Shown: positions 9,148 to 18,076, numbered from the stretch's first letter. The stretch: 64,000 nucleotides of DNA from Palleronia salina (GCF_900141995.1 NZ_FQZA01000007.1:106133-170132), one strand, 5' to 3'. The notes: generated from the sequence alone by a model not told the origin. Made by a program: numbers and translations.

Positions 9148-10359
9148 ATGGAGAACCTGACATCGACCAAGGGGCAGACGGGACTGCCCCGCTACTTCGC
9201 CCAGGCCTTTGCCATGGCCTCGAAGCTGGAACACGGCCGACTGGACTTCGTGCTGCCGGACGGACGCCGGTTCCGGGCCGAGGGCCCGAAGCCCGGCCCG
9301 GTGGCCGAGATCGACATTCACCATCCCGACCTGTTCGGGCGGCTGATCCGCGAGGGCGATCTGGGGTTCTGCGAAGCCTACCTGGACGGCTGGTGGTCGA
9401 CTCCGGACCTGCAGGCCTTCATGGACGTGGTCCACGCCGACAACGACGACGTCTACGACGGCTTTCCGGGGCAGGGTCTGGTGCGCGCCTACGAGCGGCT
9501 GCGCTTCTGGCTGCAATCCAATTCCAAGCGCCAGGCCCGGAAGAACATCAGCCACCACTACGACCTGGGCAACGATTTCTACAAGCTGTGGCTCGACGAC
9601 ACGATGACCTACAGCTCGGCCCTGTTCACCACGGGTCAGGAGAGCCTCGAGGCGGCGCAGACCGCGAAATACGCCTCGCTGGTGGACCAGATGGGCGCCA
9701 AGCCCGGCGATCACGTGCTGGAGATCGGCTGCGGCTGGGGCGGGTTCGCCGAATACGCGGCGGCCGAGCGGGGATTGAAGGTCACCGGCCTGACCATCAG
9801 CCGCGAACAGCGCGACTACGCCGTGGCGCGCATGGAACGGGCGGGCCTGTCGGACCGGGTCGAGATCAAGCTGCAGGATTACCGCGACGAGCGGGGCCAG
9901 TACGACGGCATCGCCTCCATCGAGATGTTCGAGGCGGTGGGCGAGAAATACTGGCCGGTCTATTTCGACACGCTGCGCGAGCGGCTGAAACCCGGGCGCG
10001 CGGCCACCTTGCAGATCATCACCGTGGCCGACCGCCGCTGGGAGGTCTACAAGCGCGGTCCGGACTTCATCCAGAAATACATCTTTCCCGGTGGCATGCT
10101 GCCGTGCCCGTCGGTGCTGCGCGACCAGGTGCGCGCGGCCGGCCTGACCGTCGCGCGGTCGGTCGAGTTCGGCGAAAGCTACAGCCAGACCCTGCGCCGG
10201 TGGTTCGATACCTTCAACGACCGCTGGGACGAGGCCGCGCGCCTGGGCTTCGACGACCGGTTCCGCCGGATGTGGAATTTCTATCTCACCTCTTGCGCGG
10301 CGACCTTCCACGTCGGTAACTGCGACGTGACGCAGATTACCGTGGAAAAGCCCGCCTGA
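9148..10359 (+). CDS. cfa: cyclopropane-fatty-acyl-phospholipid synthase family methyltransferase
   Basis: A 403-residue SAM-dependent enzyme. YDLGNDFYKLWLDDTMTYSS near residue 145 is the lipid-methyltransferase signature, VLEIGCGWGGFAEYA near 190 is SAM-binding motif I, and FEAVGEKYWPVYF follows. CFA synthases add a methylene bridge to unsaturated acyl chains of membrane phospholipids. The N-terminal part includes the usual small accessory domain. A GGGGAGC site precedes the ATG at 9148. The gene ends one base before trgA, so lipid modification and the trg genes are probably co-transcribed. A related fatty-acid methyltransferase with a different product cannot be excluded. Confidence 0.87.
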   Translation: MENLTSTKGQTGLPRYFAQAFAMASKLEHGRLDFVLPDGRRFRAEGPKPGPVAEIDIHHPDLFGRLIREGDLGFCEAYLDGWWSTPDLQAFMDVVHADNDDVYDGFPGQGLVRAYERLRFWLQSNSKRQARKNISHHYDLGNDFYKLWLDDTMTYSSALFTTGQESLEAAQTAKYASLVDQMGAKPGDHVLEIGCGWGGFAEYAAAERGLKVTGLTISREQRDYAVARMERAGLSDRVEIKLQDYRDERGQYDGIASIEMFEAVGEKYWPVYFDTLRERLKPGRAATLQIITVADRRWEVYKRGPDFIQKYIFPGGMLPCPSVLRDQVRAAGLTVARSVEFGESYSQTLRRWFDTFNDRWDEAARLGFDDRFRRMWNFYLTSCAATFHVGNCDVTQITVEKPA

Positions 10360-10360
10360 C

Positions 10361-10807
10361 ATGTATCCCACCGCCGCCAAGCTTTTCGCCGCCTTGGGCT
10401 ACGCGGCCCTGGTCTGGTACGCCAGCCTGCTCATCATTCCCAACCTGCCCGAAGGGCGGTCCGAGGGCCTGATGCCCGAGGTGAACGCGCTGCTGGCCAT
10501 GATCCTGGGCTGGCGGATCATGGGCGCCCGCGCCGGGCAGGGCTTCGTCAACGCCATCGGGATCGGGCTGACCACTGCCGCCGCGATCCTGTTCTGGGCG
10601 ATCATCATGTGGGCCGGCTACGAGGCGCTGATGCGGTCCATCAACCGGCGCTACAACGGTCCGATCGAGGCGATCGAGGCGTCCATCGCGCTCGCCATGG
10701 AATTCGCGCAATACACCTGGCCGGGGCCGTGCCTCGTGACCCTCGCGGTGGGCGGGATCATCGTGGGTGTCCTGTCCGAGGCATTCGCCTGGCGCTACGG
10801 GCGCTGA
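10361..10807 (+). CDS. trgA: TrgA-family integral membrane protein
   Basis: A 148-residue protein with about four hydrophobic segments (residues about 5-25, 40-58, 63-85 and 118-140). It resembles TrgA, first described at a tellurite-resistance locus of Rhodobacter sphaeroides. That locus also contains trgB and cysK, and the same order is found here, which is the strongest evidence. TrgA's biochemical role is not established; it acts in the cytoplasmic membrane. The start lies one base after the cfa stop, and the stop overlaps the trgB start (TGATG). Confidence 0.8.
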   Translation: MYPTAAKLFAALGYAALVWYASLLIIPNLPEGRSEGLMPEVNALLAMILGWRIMGARAGQGFVNAIGIGLTTAAAILFWAIIMWAGYEALMRSINRRYNGPIEAIEASIALAMEFAQYTWPGPCLVTLAVGGIIVGVLSEAFAWRYGR

Positions 10808-11922
10808 TGCCCGACCTTTTCCTCTTCGGCACCTTGCTGGATGCGCCCCTGCGCGAGCTTGTCGCCGGCGGCGCGGTCGCGACGCGCCCGGCCGTCCTGG
10901 ATGACCACGCGGTCCACCGGGCCGAGGGCGCCGATTTCCCCGCGCTGGTGGCGCAACCGGGCACCCGCGTCGAGGGCCTGTTGCTGACGCCCGACGCGAC
11001 CCAGATGGCCCGGCTGCATTTCTACGAGGAAGGCTTCGGCTTCGCGCCCGAGCCGGTGACGGTGATGGCGGAGGGCCAGCGGGTCGAGGCGATCGTCTAT
11101 CGCCCGCGCGACGGCGTGACCGCCTCGGACACCCCTTGGGATCTTGCCGCCTGGCAGGAAGGGTGGGGCGCGCTCACGCGCCGCGCCGCGCGCGAGAGCA
11201 TGGGCTATTTCGGGCAGATCGACGGCGCGACCTTGCGCGAGCGGGTATCGACGATCTTCGTGCGCGCCGATGCAGCCCTGCGTGCGGAGGGCGAGCCGGT
11301 CCCCTGCACGCTGCGGGCCGGAACGCATCGTGACGCGGTGCAACTGGATGATCGCCGGGTGCCCTACGCCAAGTTCTTCGCCGTCGACGAAAGCGACCTG
11401 AAACATCCTCTCTACGATGGCGGGATGTCGCGGCAGGTCACCCGGGCGGCCTTCAATATGGCCGACGCGGTAACGGTGCTGCCCTACGACCCGGTGCGCG
11501 ACCGCGTCATGCTGGTCGAGCAGTTCCGCTTTGGCCCCTACGCGCGGGGGGATCTTCGACCTTACGTCCTGGAGCCCATCGCGGGCCGCATCGACCCGGG
11601 CGAGACGCCCGAGCGCACGGCCCGTCGCGAGGCGGAGGAAGAGGCGCGCCTTGCGCTGGGGCCGCTGCACTTCGTGGCGCGGTTTTACCCCAGCCCCGGC
11701 GCGACGACCGAGTATCTCTATTCCTACGTGGCCGAGGCGGACCTGCCCGACGGTGTCCAGACCATCGCGGGATCCGATGCCGAGGACGAGGACATCCGCA
11801 CACACGTCATCACGTTCGCGCGGTTGCTTGAGCTGATGAAAAGCGGCGAGGTCGATACCGCACCGCTTTTCGCCACGGTCCTGTGGCTCGAGCGCGCGCG
11901 GGCGGCCGGCCGTTTCGCCTGA
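10807..11922 (+). CDS. trgB: TrgB: gamma-glutamylcyclotransferase-like plus NUDIX hydrolase fusion
   Basis: A 371-residue two-domain protein. Residues 1 to about 120 (LFLFGTLLDAPLRELV, YEEGFGF) look like an AIG2/gamma-glutamylcyclotransferase domain. Residues about 190-365 hold a NUDIX hydrolase of the ADP-ribose pyrophosphatase type, with LEPIAGRIDPGETPERTARREAEEE giving the Nudix box (GX5EX7REX2EE). The fusion is characteristic of TrgB of the tellurite-resistance locus. It probably hydrolyses a nucleoside diphosphate derivative in the cytoplasm; what the first domain acts on is unknown. The ATG at 10807 overlaps the trgA stop. cysK follows after about 105 bases with its own ribosome site. 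Confidence 0.85.
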   Translation: MPDLFLFGTLLDAPLRELVAGGAVATRPAVLDDHAVHRAEGADFPALVAQPGTRVEGLLLTPDATQMARLHFYEEGFGFAPEPVTVMAEGQRVEAIVYRPRDGVTASDTPWDLAAWQEGWGALTRRAARESMGYFGQIDGATLRERVSTIFVRADAALRAEGEPVPCTLRAGTHRDAVQLDDRRVPYAKFFAVDESDLKHPLYDGGMSRQVTRAAFNMADAVTVLPYDPVRDRVMLVEQFRFGPYARGDLRPYVLEPIAGRIDPGETPERTARREAEEEARLALGPLHFVARFYPSPGATTEYLYSYVAEADLPDGVQTIAGSDAEDEDIRTHVITFARLLELMKSGEVDTAPLFATVLWLERARAAGRFA

Positions 11923-12027
11923 GACCGGGGAACCGCAGGCGGGGGGTCGCTGCTTGAAAGGGGGCGGGCCGGGGCCTACAACCATCGGCACCGCATAGCA
12001 CCGACCAAACCCGAGGGAGCCGCCCAA

Positions 12028-13056
12028 ATGATCCACAGCGACCTGTCCGCCGCCGTCGGGAATACGCCCCTCATCCGTTTGCACGGCCCGTCCGAGGCCA
12101 CGGGATGCGAGATCCTGGGCAAGGCCGAGTTCATGAACCCGGGCCAGTCGGTCAAGGACCGCGCCGCGCTGTTCATCATCCGCGACGCGGTCGAGAAGGG
12201 CCTGCTCGAGCCGGGCGGCACCATCGTCGAGGGCACCGCCGGCAACACCGGCATCGGGCTCAGCCTCGTGGGCGCGTCGCTGGGCTTCAAGTCCGTGATC
12301 GTGATCCCCGAGACCCAGTCCGAAGAGAAGAAGGACATGCTGCGGCTGGCCGGCGCCACGCTGGTCCAGGTGCCCGCCGTGCCCTACAAGAACGACAACA
12401 ACTACGTGAAATACTCGGGCCGGCTGGCCGAGCAGTTGGCCAAGACCGAGCCGCACGGCGCCATCTGGGCCAACCAGTTCGACAACGTGGCCAACCGGCA
12501 GGCCCATGTGGAAACCACCGGCCCCGAGATCTGGGACCAGACCGGCGGCAAGGTCGACGGCTTCATCTGCGCCGTGGGCTCGGGCGGGACGCTCGCGGGT
12601 GTCGCGGAGGTGCTGCAGCCGAAGGGCGTCAAGATTGGTCTCGCCGATCCCGAGGGGGCGGGCCTGTTCAAGATCTATACCGGTGAAGAGAATCCCGGCG
12701 ACTCGATCTCGGAAGGGATCGGGCAGGGGCGCATCACCGCCAATCTCGAGGGGCTCAAACCCGATTTCTGCTACCGCGTCCCCGACGCCGAGGCGCTGCC
12801 GGTGGTGTTCGACCTGCTCCAGCACGAAGGGCTTTGCATGGGCGGGTCCACCGGCGTGAACGTCGCGGGCGCCATGCGCCTCGCGCGTGAGCTGGGGCCG
12901 GGCCACACCATCGTGACGATCCTTTGCGACTATGGCACGCGCTATCAATCCAAGGTGTTCAACCCCGAGTTCTTGGACAGCAAGGGCCTGCCGGTGCCCG
13001 AGTGGCTGCGCAAGGGATCCGAGCGGATGATGCCCTCGGTCTTCGTCGACACGTGA
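12028..13056 (+). CDS. cysK: cysteine synthase (O-acetylserine sulfhydrylase)
   Basis: A 342-residue fold-type II PLP enzyme. NPGQSVKDRAALFII near residue 45 contains the Schiff-base lysine, GTAGNTGIGLSLVG near 72 and GSGGTLAG near 185 bind substrate and PLP phosphate, and CMGGSTGVNV lies near 270. It makes cysteine from O-acetylserine and sulfide. AGGGAG precedes the ATG at 12028. Linkage to trgAB matches the R. sphaeroides tellurite locus, where extra cysteine/thiol capacity contributes to resistance (family knowledge). The stop overlaps the next gene by one base. Confidence 0.92.
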   Translation: MIHSDLSAAVGNTPLIRLHGPSEATGCEILGKAEFMNPGQSVKDRAALFIIRDAVEKGLLEPGGTIVEGTAGNTGIGLSLVGASLGFKSVIVIPETQSEEKKDMLRLAGATLVQVPAVPYKNDNNYVKYSGRLAEQLAKTEPHGAIWANQFDNVANRQAHVETTGPEIWDQTGGKVDGFICAVGSGGTLAGVAEVLQPKGVKIGLADPEGAGLFKIYTGEENPGDSISEGIGQGRITANLEGLKPDFCYRVPDAEALPVVFDLLQHEGLCMGGSTGVNVAGAMRLARELGPGHTIVTILCDYGTRYQSKVFNPEFLDSKGLPVPEWLRKGSERMMPSVFVDT

Positions 13057-15431
13057 TGCCGCTTCTGCGCGCCTGGCTGTGCGCGTTCCTTCTGCTCGTC
13101 GCAGGGGCCGTCACGGCGCAGGATATCCCCCGGCCGAACTACGATGCGTGGTCCGCGCTCACGTCCGAGGTCGAAGAGACGCTGGACGGTTTCGCCACCG
13201 TGGCAACGCTCGAGGACCTGCGCGCCGAGATCGCGCAGCGCCGCGAGACGTTCCTGGCGGCCCAGGACATCAACGCGAACCGCATCGCCACCGTCGAAAG
13301 CCAGATCGAGGCGCTGGGCCCGCCCCCGGCCGAGGGAGAGGAACCCGAGGCCGAGGACGTGGCGGAACGCCGCGCCGAATTGAACCAGGAGCTGGCCGAG
13401 CTGCGCGCCCCGGTCATCGCCGCCGAAGAAGCCTTCACGCTCGCCAACGGTCTGATCGGCCAGATCGACCGCACCATCCGCGAACAATACGCCCAGCAAT
13501 TGCTGGCGCGCGAGGCGACCCCCCTGAACCCGGCCTACTGGCTCGGGGCCGTGGACCTGCTGCTCGAGGGGTGGGATACCGTCGCAACGCCGGTGATCGA
13601 GGCGTGGCAGAATCCCGGTCAGCGGGCGCGGGCCTTCGACAGCCTGGCCGCCGCCGTGCCACTGGCGCTGGTCGCCCTTCTGCTGATCTTCCGCAGCCGC
13701 TGGTGGATCCGCCTGATCTCGGGCTGGGCGGTCAATCACTCGACCCGGGGCCGCGGTGTCGTCTTCTTCCTGCTATCGCTGGGCCAGATCCTGTTCCCGA
13801 CCCTCGGCGTCTATTTCCTGGCGCGCGCCGCGGCGCTGACGGGCCTGTTCGATGGGGCGGCGATGACGGTGCTGGACGCACTGCCGCTGGTCGCCATGCC
13901 GATCTTCGTGTCCAAATGGCTGGCCGACGTCCTTCTGGGCAGCGAGGCCACGGCGCAGCCGTTCTGGCGCGGCGATGACGTGCCGCTCACGTCGCTTCGG
14001 TGGCACAGCGTTCTCATCGGCTACGCGGTGACGGCGATCTTCGCCGTGGCGCTGCTGGCAAACGTGACCGGGCGCAGTGACGTCCCGGTGGACGTCCTGA
14101 AATTCGCACCCCGTGTTCTGCTTGGCTGCCTGCTGTTCAGCATCGGCCGCATCCTGATCAGGATGGGGCGTGGCAACACGGACGAGAGCGGAACGCAGCG
14201 GGTGGGCAGTTCGCTTCTGCGGCTGATCGGACGGCTGTCCATCATCGCGGGCGTTCTGGGCGTTCTCCTGGCCGCCGTCGGCTATTCCAACGCGGCGCAG
14301 GCGGTGCTGGTCCCCGCGGCCATGACGCTTGGCGTTACGTCGGTCCTGGGTCTGCTGCAAAAGCTGGTCTCGGATCTTTACGCGCTGCTGACCGGAACGG
14401 CCGAGGGCGAAAGCGAGGCGCTCGCCCCGCTCCTGATCGGGTTCCTGTTGGTCCTGGCCGCGCTGCCGGTCTACGCGCTGATCTGGGGCGCACGCGTCGC
14501 CGACCTGACCGAGGTCTGGTCGCGGTTCCGCGCGGGCTTTGCCTTCGGCGACACGCGGATCTCGCCCACGGATTTCCTGGCCTTCCTGCTGATCTTCGTC
14601 ATCGGCTACGCCCTGACGCGGCTGGTGCAGGGCACCCTGCGCAACACGGTGCTTCCGAAGACCCGGCTGGACGTGGGCGGCCGCAACGCCATCGTGTCGG
14701 GCGTCGGCTACATCGGCATCTTCCTGGCGGCGCTTCTGGCGATCACCGGCGTGGGGATCGACCTGACCTCGCTGGCTGTCGTGGCCGGTGCGCTGTCGGT
14801 CGGCATCGGTTTCGGCCTGCAGAACGTCGTGTCGAACTTCGTGTCGGGCATCATCCTGCTGATCGAACGCCCGATTTCCGAGGGCGACATGATCCAGGTG
14901 GGCGACCAGATGGGATACGTGCGCGATATCTCGGTGCGCTCGACCCGGATCGAGACCTTCGATCGCACCGACGTCATCGTGCCCAACGCCGATCTGGTGT
15001 CGAACTCGGTCATCAACTGGACCCGCGGCAACAACGTGGGCCGGGTGATCGTGCCGGTGGGCGTGGCCTACGGCTCGGATACCGAGCGGGTGGCCGAGAT
15101 CCTGCAGGAGGTCGCCGAGGCGCATCCGATGGTGATGCTGAATCCGCCGCCGGCGATCCTGTTCCGCGCTTTCGGTGCCTCGAGCCTCGATTTCGAGATC
15201 CGTGCCATCCTGCGCGATGTGAATTTCATCGTGGTGGTGCAAAGCGACCTGCTCCACGCCATCGCCAAGCGCTTCACCGAGGAGGGGATCGAGATCCCGT
15301 TCCCGCAGCAGGACCTGTGGCTGCGCAATCCCGAGACCCTGCGCCCCGTCGCGTCCGGCGGGGCAGGGTCACCAAGCCCCGACGCGCCCCATTCGCAGCC
15401 CGACGCCTCGACCCCGGAGAGCCCCGCATGA
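13056..15431 (+). CDS. large mechanosensitive channel of the MscS family (DUF3772-containing)
   Basis: A 791-residue protein. It has a signal peptide (about 1-22, ending VTAQ), a periplasmic coiled region (about 30-170, Glu/Ala-rich, DUF3772-like), then about ten membrane segments. The MscS pore and beta domain at about 560-680 includes SLAVVAGALSVGIGFGLQN, VSNFVSGIILL and the IVPNADLVSNSVINWT motif. The tail is short and Pro/Ser-rich. It is larger than E. coli MscS and resembles the MscK/YbiO-type expanded channels that release solutes on hypo-osmotic shock, fitting a bacterium with several betaine carriers. The ATG at 13056 overlaps the cysK stop. Confidence 0.88.
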   Translation: MPLLRAWLCAFLLLVAGAVTAQDIPRPNYDAWSALTSEVEETLDGFATVATLEDLRAEIAQRRETFLAAQDINANRIATVESQIEALGPPPAEGEEPEAEDVAERRAELNQELAELRAPVIAAEEAFTLANGLIGQIDRTIREQYAQQLLAREATPLNPAYWLGAVDLLLEGWDTVATPVIEAWQNPGQRARAFDSLAAAVPLALVALLLIFRSRWWIRLISGWAVNHSTRGRGVVFFLLSLGQILFPTLGVYFLARAAALTGLFDGAAMTVLDALPLVAMPIFVSKWLADVLLGSEATAQPFWRGDDVPLTSLRWHSVLIGYAVTAIFAVALLANVTGRSDVPVDVLKFAPRVLLGCLLFSIGRILIRMGRGNTDESGTQRVGSSLLRLIGRLSIIAGVLGVLLAAVGYSNAAQAVLVPAAMTLGVTSVLGLLQKLVSDLYALLTGTAEGESEALAPLLIGFLLVLAALPVYALIWGARVADLTEVWSRFRAGFAFGDTRISPTDFLAFLLIFVIGYALTRLVQGTLRNTVLPKTRLDVGGRNAIVSGVGYIGIFLAALLAITGVGIDLTSLAVVAGALSVGIGFGLQNVVSNFVSGIILLIERPISEGDMIQVGDQMGYVRDISVRSTRIETFDRTDVIVPNADLVSNSVINWTRGNNVGRVIVPVGVAYGSDTERVAEILQEVAEAHPMVMLNPPPAILFRAFGASSLDFEIRAILRDVNFIVVVQSDLLHAIAKRFTEEGIEIPFPQQDLWLRNPETLRPVASGGAGSPSPDAPHSQPDASTPESPA

Positions 15432-16138
15432 CCGACCTTCTGCATCTCGACGATCCGTTCCTGAAGACCGCCACGGGCCAGGTGGTCGAGACCGGCGAAG
15501 GCTGGGTGCGGGTCGATCCGTGCCTGTTCTACGCCACAGGCGGCGGCCAGCCCGGCGACACCGGCGAGATCACGTGGGACGGCGGGCAGGCCAAGGTCAC
15601 GATCTGCGAGAAGGGTCCGGACGGCGCGCCGATCCTGCGGCTCGCCGATGGCGCCGCGCCCGATGTGGGACAGTCGGTCGAGCAGCGCATCGACTGGGAT
15701 CGGCGCTGGGGGCACATGCGCGTTCACACCGCGCTGCACCTGCTGTCGGTGGTGGTGCCGCTGCCGGTGACCGGCGGGGCCATCTCGGTCGAGAAAGGGC
15801 GTCTGGATTTCGCCATGCCGGACCCGCCCGAGGACAAGGACGCGATCGAGCGGGCGCTGAACGACCTGGTGGCCCGTGACCTGGCCGTGGGCACGGACTG
15901 GATCACCGAGGACGAGCTCGACGCGAACCCGGGCCTGGTGAAGACGATGTCGGTGCAGCCCCCGCGCGGTGCCGGCCGGATCCGGCTGGTACGCATCGGC
16001 CAGGGCGAAGACCAGGTCGACTTGCAACCCTGCGGCGGCACCCACGTGTCCACCACTGGCCAGATCGGCCGGTTGCGGCTGGGCAAGGTCGAGAAGAAAT
16101 CCGCGACCTCGCGCCGGATCACCCTGCACCTCGCCTGA
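15428..16138 (+). CDS. alanyl-tRNA editing protein (AlaX-like)
   Basis: A 236-residue stand-alone editing domain related to the AlaRS second additional domain. FYATGGGQPGDTG near residue 37 and the metal-binding HxxxH (HTALH) near 98 are followed by CGGTH near 202, giving the usual zinc-ligand set. It hydrolyses Ser- or Gly-mischarged tRNA-Ala. A start at 15428 overlaps the channel gene by four bases; an open frame further upstream lies inside that gene. It stands about 60 bases before tRNA-Ser. Confidence 0.88.
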   Translation: MTDLLHLDDPFLKTATGQVVETGEGWVRVDPCLFYATGGGQPGDTGEITWDGGQAKVTICEKGPDGAPILRLADGAAPDVGQSVEQRIDWDRRWGHMRVHTALHLLSVVVPLPVTGGAISVEKGRLDFAMPDPPEDKDAIERALNDLVARDLAVGTDWITEDELDANPGLVKTMSVQPPRGAGRIRLVRIGQGEDQVDLQPCGGTHVSTTGQIGRLRLGKVEKKSATSRRITLHLA

Positions 16139-16200
16139 GCCCGCGCGGCGTCCACCGGCCCTTGCGCAAGGGTGGGAAGATGCGCTAGGCGCTTGCCAAC

Positions 16201-16290
16201 GGAGCGGTGGCCGAGTGGTCGAAGGCGCACGCCTGGAAAGTGTGTAGGCGGGAAACCGTCTCCAGGGTTCGAATCCCTGTCGCTCCGCCA
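16201..16290 (+). tRNA. tRNA-Ser (anticodon GGA)
   Basis: A class II tRNA with a 7-bp acceptor stem (GGAGCGG with TCGCTCC, last pair G-U), anticodon stem CACGC/GTGTG, loop CTGGAAA with anticodon GGA at 16235-16237, a long variable arm, the T-loop sequence GGTTCGAATCC, discriminator G and encoded CCA. The long variable arm and GGA anticodon identify serine. Prophage debris begins about 300 bases downstream, which fits the common use of serine tRNA 3' ends as integration sites. I did not find a second copy of the 3' end in the window. Confidence 0.97.
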
Positions 16291-16316
16291 CTTGCCCTCA
16301 CGAAAGCGTTCTCCCG

Positions 16317-16340
16317 ATCCGGCTCCGGCCGGATTTTTTC
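16317..16340 (+). terminator. Rho-independent terminator after tRNA-Ser
   Basis: Stem ATCCGG (16317-16322) with CCGGAT (16329-16334), a 6-base loop, then a run of T. Confidence 0.75.
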
Positions 16341-16603
16341 GTTGTTTTCGAGGGTTATGCGGGAAGAGCTGAGCACTTGCACCGGTGCCAGGAGGCCCGG
16401 CAGCGGTCTCTCTAGGCCGATATTCTCCGGGTTTCATGACTGCGCCGATTTGGTGAATAGGTTGCAAGCCTTTGAAATAAAATGCCTTCTTGGAGCTCTT
16501 GGCTAAACACTTCGACGCCAGTGGCGATCGCAAGAAGATACTCAGATCGAACATTATACAGGCGCAACATACCCTGCCGGCCTCAACCAATCAGCTGGAC
16601 TAG
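16341..16603. other. non-coding stretch between tRNA-Ser and prophage debris
   Basis: About 260 bases with no convincing gene. Base composition becomes more mixed here than in the core genes upstream, marking the start of the accessory segment. An open frame overlapping the tRNA shows no protein-like features. Confidence 0.5.
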
Positions 16604-16942
16604 CTGACATCTTCGCCTTCTCTTTTTGGTGGCGAGACTTCGCGTTCGCCGAACTCGAGCGTCGTCTATCGCCGCCGCGGACCGAGCCTGCTGGTCGCCG
16701 ACCGCGCCCGCATCAACAAGCGGGGCCAGGCGGTGGCATCGCGCGCGAAGACTGGCCGCAACCAGGGTTCGAGCGTCCGCAATCGATCCGGTGGATCGAT
16801 TGCAGCGAAGAACGCACCGATCTTCCTGCTGGTCCCGCAGGTCAAGCTGCCGAAGCGGCTCGACCTAGACCGGGACGCCAAGCGGGCGCACGACAGCGTT
16901 CCGGGGCTGATTGTGGCGAACTGGGTGGAGGGGAGGGTCTAA
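16604..16942 (+). pseudogene. 3' remnant of a prophage tail-assembly-type gene (DUF6441-like)
   Basis: The frame is open from just after a stop at 16601 to the stop at 16940-16942, about 112 codons without a clear start. The translation contains VVYRRRGPSLLVADRARIN, then a basic glycine-rich stretch, then IFLLVPQVKLPKRLDLDRDA and PGLIVANWVEGRV. This resembles the C-terminal half of DUF6441-type proteins that sit among tail genes of alphaproteobacterial prophages, as I recall them; a search is needed to confirm. It ends two bases before the end of the convergent immunity gene, so a rearrangement junction lies there. Confidence 0.5.
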
Positions 16943-16944
16943 TG

Positions 16945-17247
16945 TCAGGAGGCTGAGGCCCAAGCCCTGAAGTCCTCAAGAAGCCGACGAACCCCCTTAC
17001 CGTCAAACATCCAGTCTGCCCTCGACTCGTTTGTCCAGAGGGCCTGGAGGTCGGCGTCTTCGTCATTGAGCAGCAGTCCAAAATAAGCAGAGAGTTCTTC
17101 CACAGCTCTATTCCCGAACCCCTGCCGGAAGTCCTCGTATAACTCTCGACGAGCGTCTGATGCTTCCGACGACCAGCCGGGATACACAAGATCCAAATCC
17201 TGATGCAGCTGCAACGTGAAATCATAAAAGGCCTGAGGAGGTTTCAC
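16945..17247 (-). CDS. putative CDI-type immunity protein for the adjacent RNase A-like toxin
   Basis: A 100-residue acidic protein starting at a GTG one base after the toxin stop, so translation is probably coupled. Residues 7-45 (YDFTLQLHQDLDLVYPGW and then a segment beginning DARRELYEDF) resemble CdiI-family immunity proteins, where a tyrosine/histidine-aspartate-rich helix of this kind is common. A small, acidic, soluble protein directly downstream of a basic C-terminal toxin domain is the expected arrangement. Its role, binding and neutralising the toxin in the cytoplasm, is inferred from position and resemblance. The frame is intact. Confidence 0.62.
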   Translation of the reverse strand: MKPPQAFYDFTLQLHQDLDLVYPGWSSEASDARRELYEDFRQGFGNRAVEELSAYFGLLLNDEDADLQALWTNESRADWMFDGKGVRRLLEDFRAWASAS

Positions 17248-17248
17248 G

Positions 17249-18076
17249 TCAGTCGTTCCTTGGATAAGAGGTGATGATGATGAAGCCGTTCGGCATGTCG
17301 GGTGCGTATTCGATGACTGTACCTATTCCAAGTGTAGGCCTTACAATCACGGGTGCCGACGCTCTGGGTCCAATGCGATAGGTTTCGACGCCTGTTTCTG
17401 TTTGGAATATGCTTGTTATGAATGCCCTTCTTCTCTGACCCGTCGCCACGGCGTTTACAACAGCTGCGTTTCGCGAAAGGTTGGAGTTAGTAAGCCTCTG
17501 CGCGGCTCGAAGGGAGGGGAAAGAGCCGTGGCGCCGGCGGAACTGACTGACGAATGGACCGCGAACCTGATCAGTTCTAACCGCTCGCAGTAGGAATTCT
17601 TCGCTCTTCCCGACATGCAATGCGATGGTGTTCCCGCCCGCGGCCTCGTGCTCGGAGAGGTCTTGGAGCGGATAGCCCCCCTCAGTGGGGACATAATAAA
17701 CAAGCGTGATGTTATCCGGTACATCGGGGCTGACTGGCTCTGCATAGCACCGACAGTTGTGCGCCTGGCCCGGATGGCCGCCCGCGGGAGGCTCGTCCCA
17801 ACGAAACACCTGATCGTCGTACTCTGCGTGGCTGTCGCGCACTTTCGCGTCGTCCCGGGAGCGCCAGATGTAACGCTCGATCCCCAAATCCTGCTGCCGA
17901 AGCTGGTTGATCAGACCCGCGAAGGCCCGAAGCAGGCGTTCTTCCATGGCGGTTCGCAGGGGGCGAAGGCGCCGCGGATGGGTCTCGTATTCCTCGAAGA
18001 TCGCCATCAAGCGCCCGTCCCACCGGCGCAGCGCCTCCTCCTTCGCATCAGAAACATCGCGCAGTTCCGCCACCAT
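17249..18076 (-). CDS. MuF-type phage head protein with C-terminal CdiA-like RNase A toxin domain
   Basis: 275 residues from the ATG at 18076. Residues about 65-113 match the Mu gpF/SPP1 gp7 minor head protein motif (IERYIWRSRDDAKVRDSHA, then QVFRWDEPP and a segment ending HNCRCYAEP). Residues about 141-275 match the bacterial CdiA-CT RNase A-like toxin: SEHEAAGGNTIALHVGKS at the entry and GFIIITSYP at the end. His154, Arg164, Thr269 and Tyr271 are candidate active-site residues by analogy with characterised members. MuF-toxin fusions are a known class of phage polymorphic toxins. The N-terminus is shorter than full MuF proteins, and antisense overlap with tape-measure sequence beyond about 18100 marks a rearrangement breakpoint. 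The toxin domain itself looks intact. Confidence 0.72.
   Translation of the reverse strand: MVAELRDVSDAKEEALRRWDGRLMAIFEEYETHPRRLRPLRTAMEERLLRAFAGLINQLRQQDLGIERYIWRSRDDAKVRDSHAEYDDQVFRWDEPPAGGHPGQAHNCRCYAEPVSPDVPDNITLVYYVPTEGGYPLQDLSEHEAAGGNTIALHVGKSEEFLLRAVRTDQVRGPFVSQFRRRHGSFPSLRAAQRLTNSNLSRNAAVVNAVATGQRRRAFITSIFQTETGVETYRIGPRASAPVIVRPTLGIGTVIEYAPDMPNGFIIITSYPRND

Noticed and set aside
16207..16506. Open frame overlapping tRNA-Ser
   Set aside because: It covers the tRNA itself and has no motif or ribosome site.
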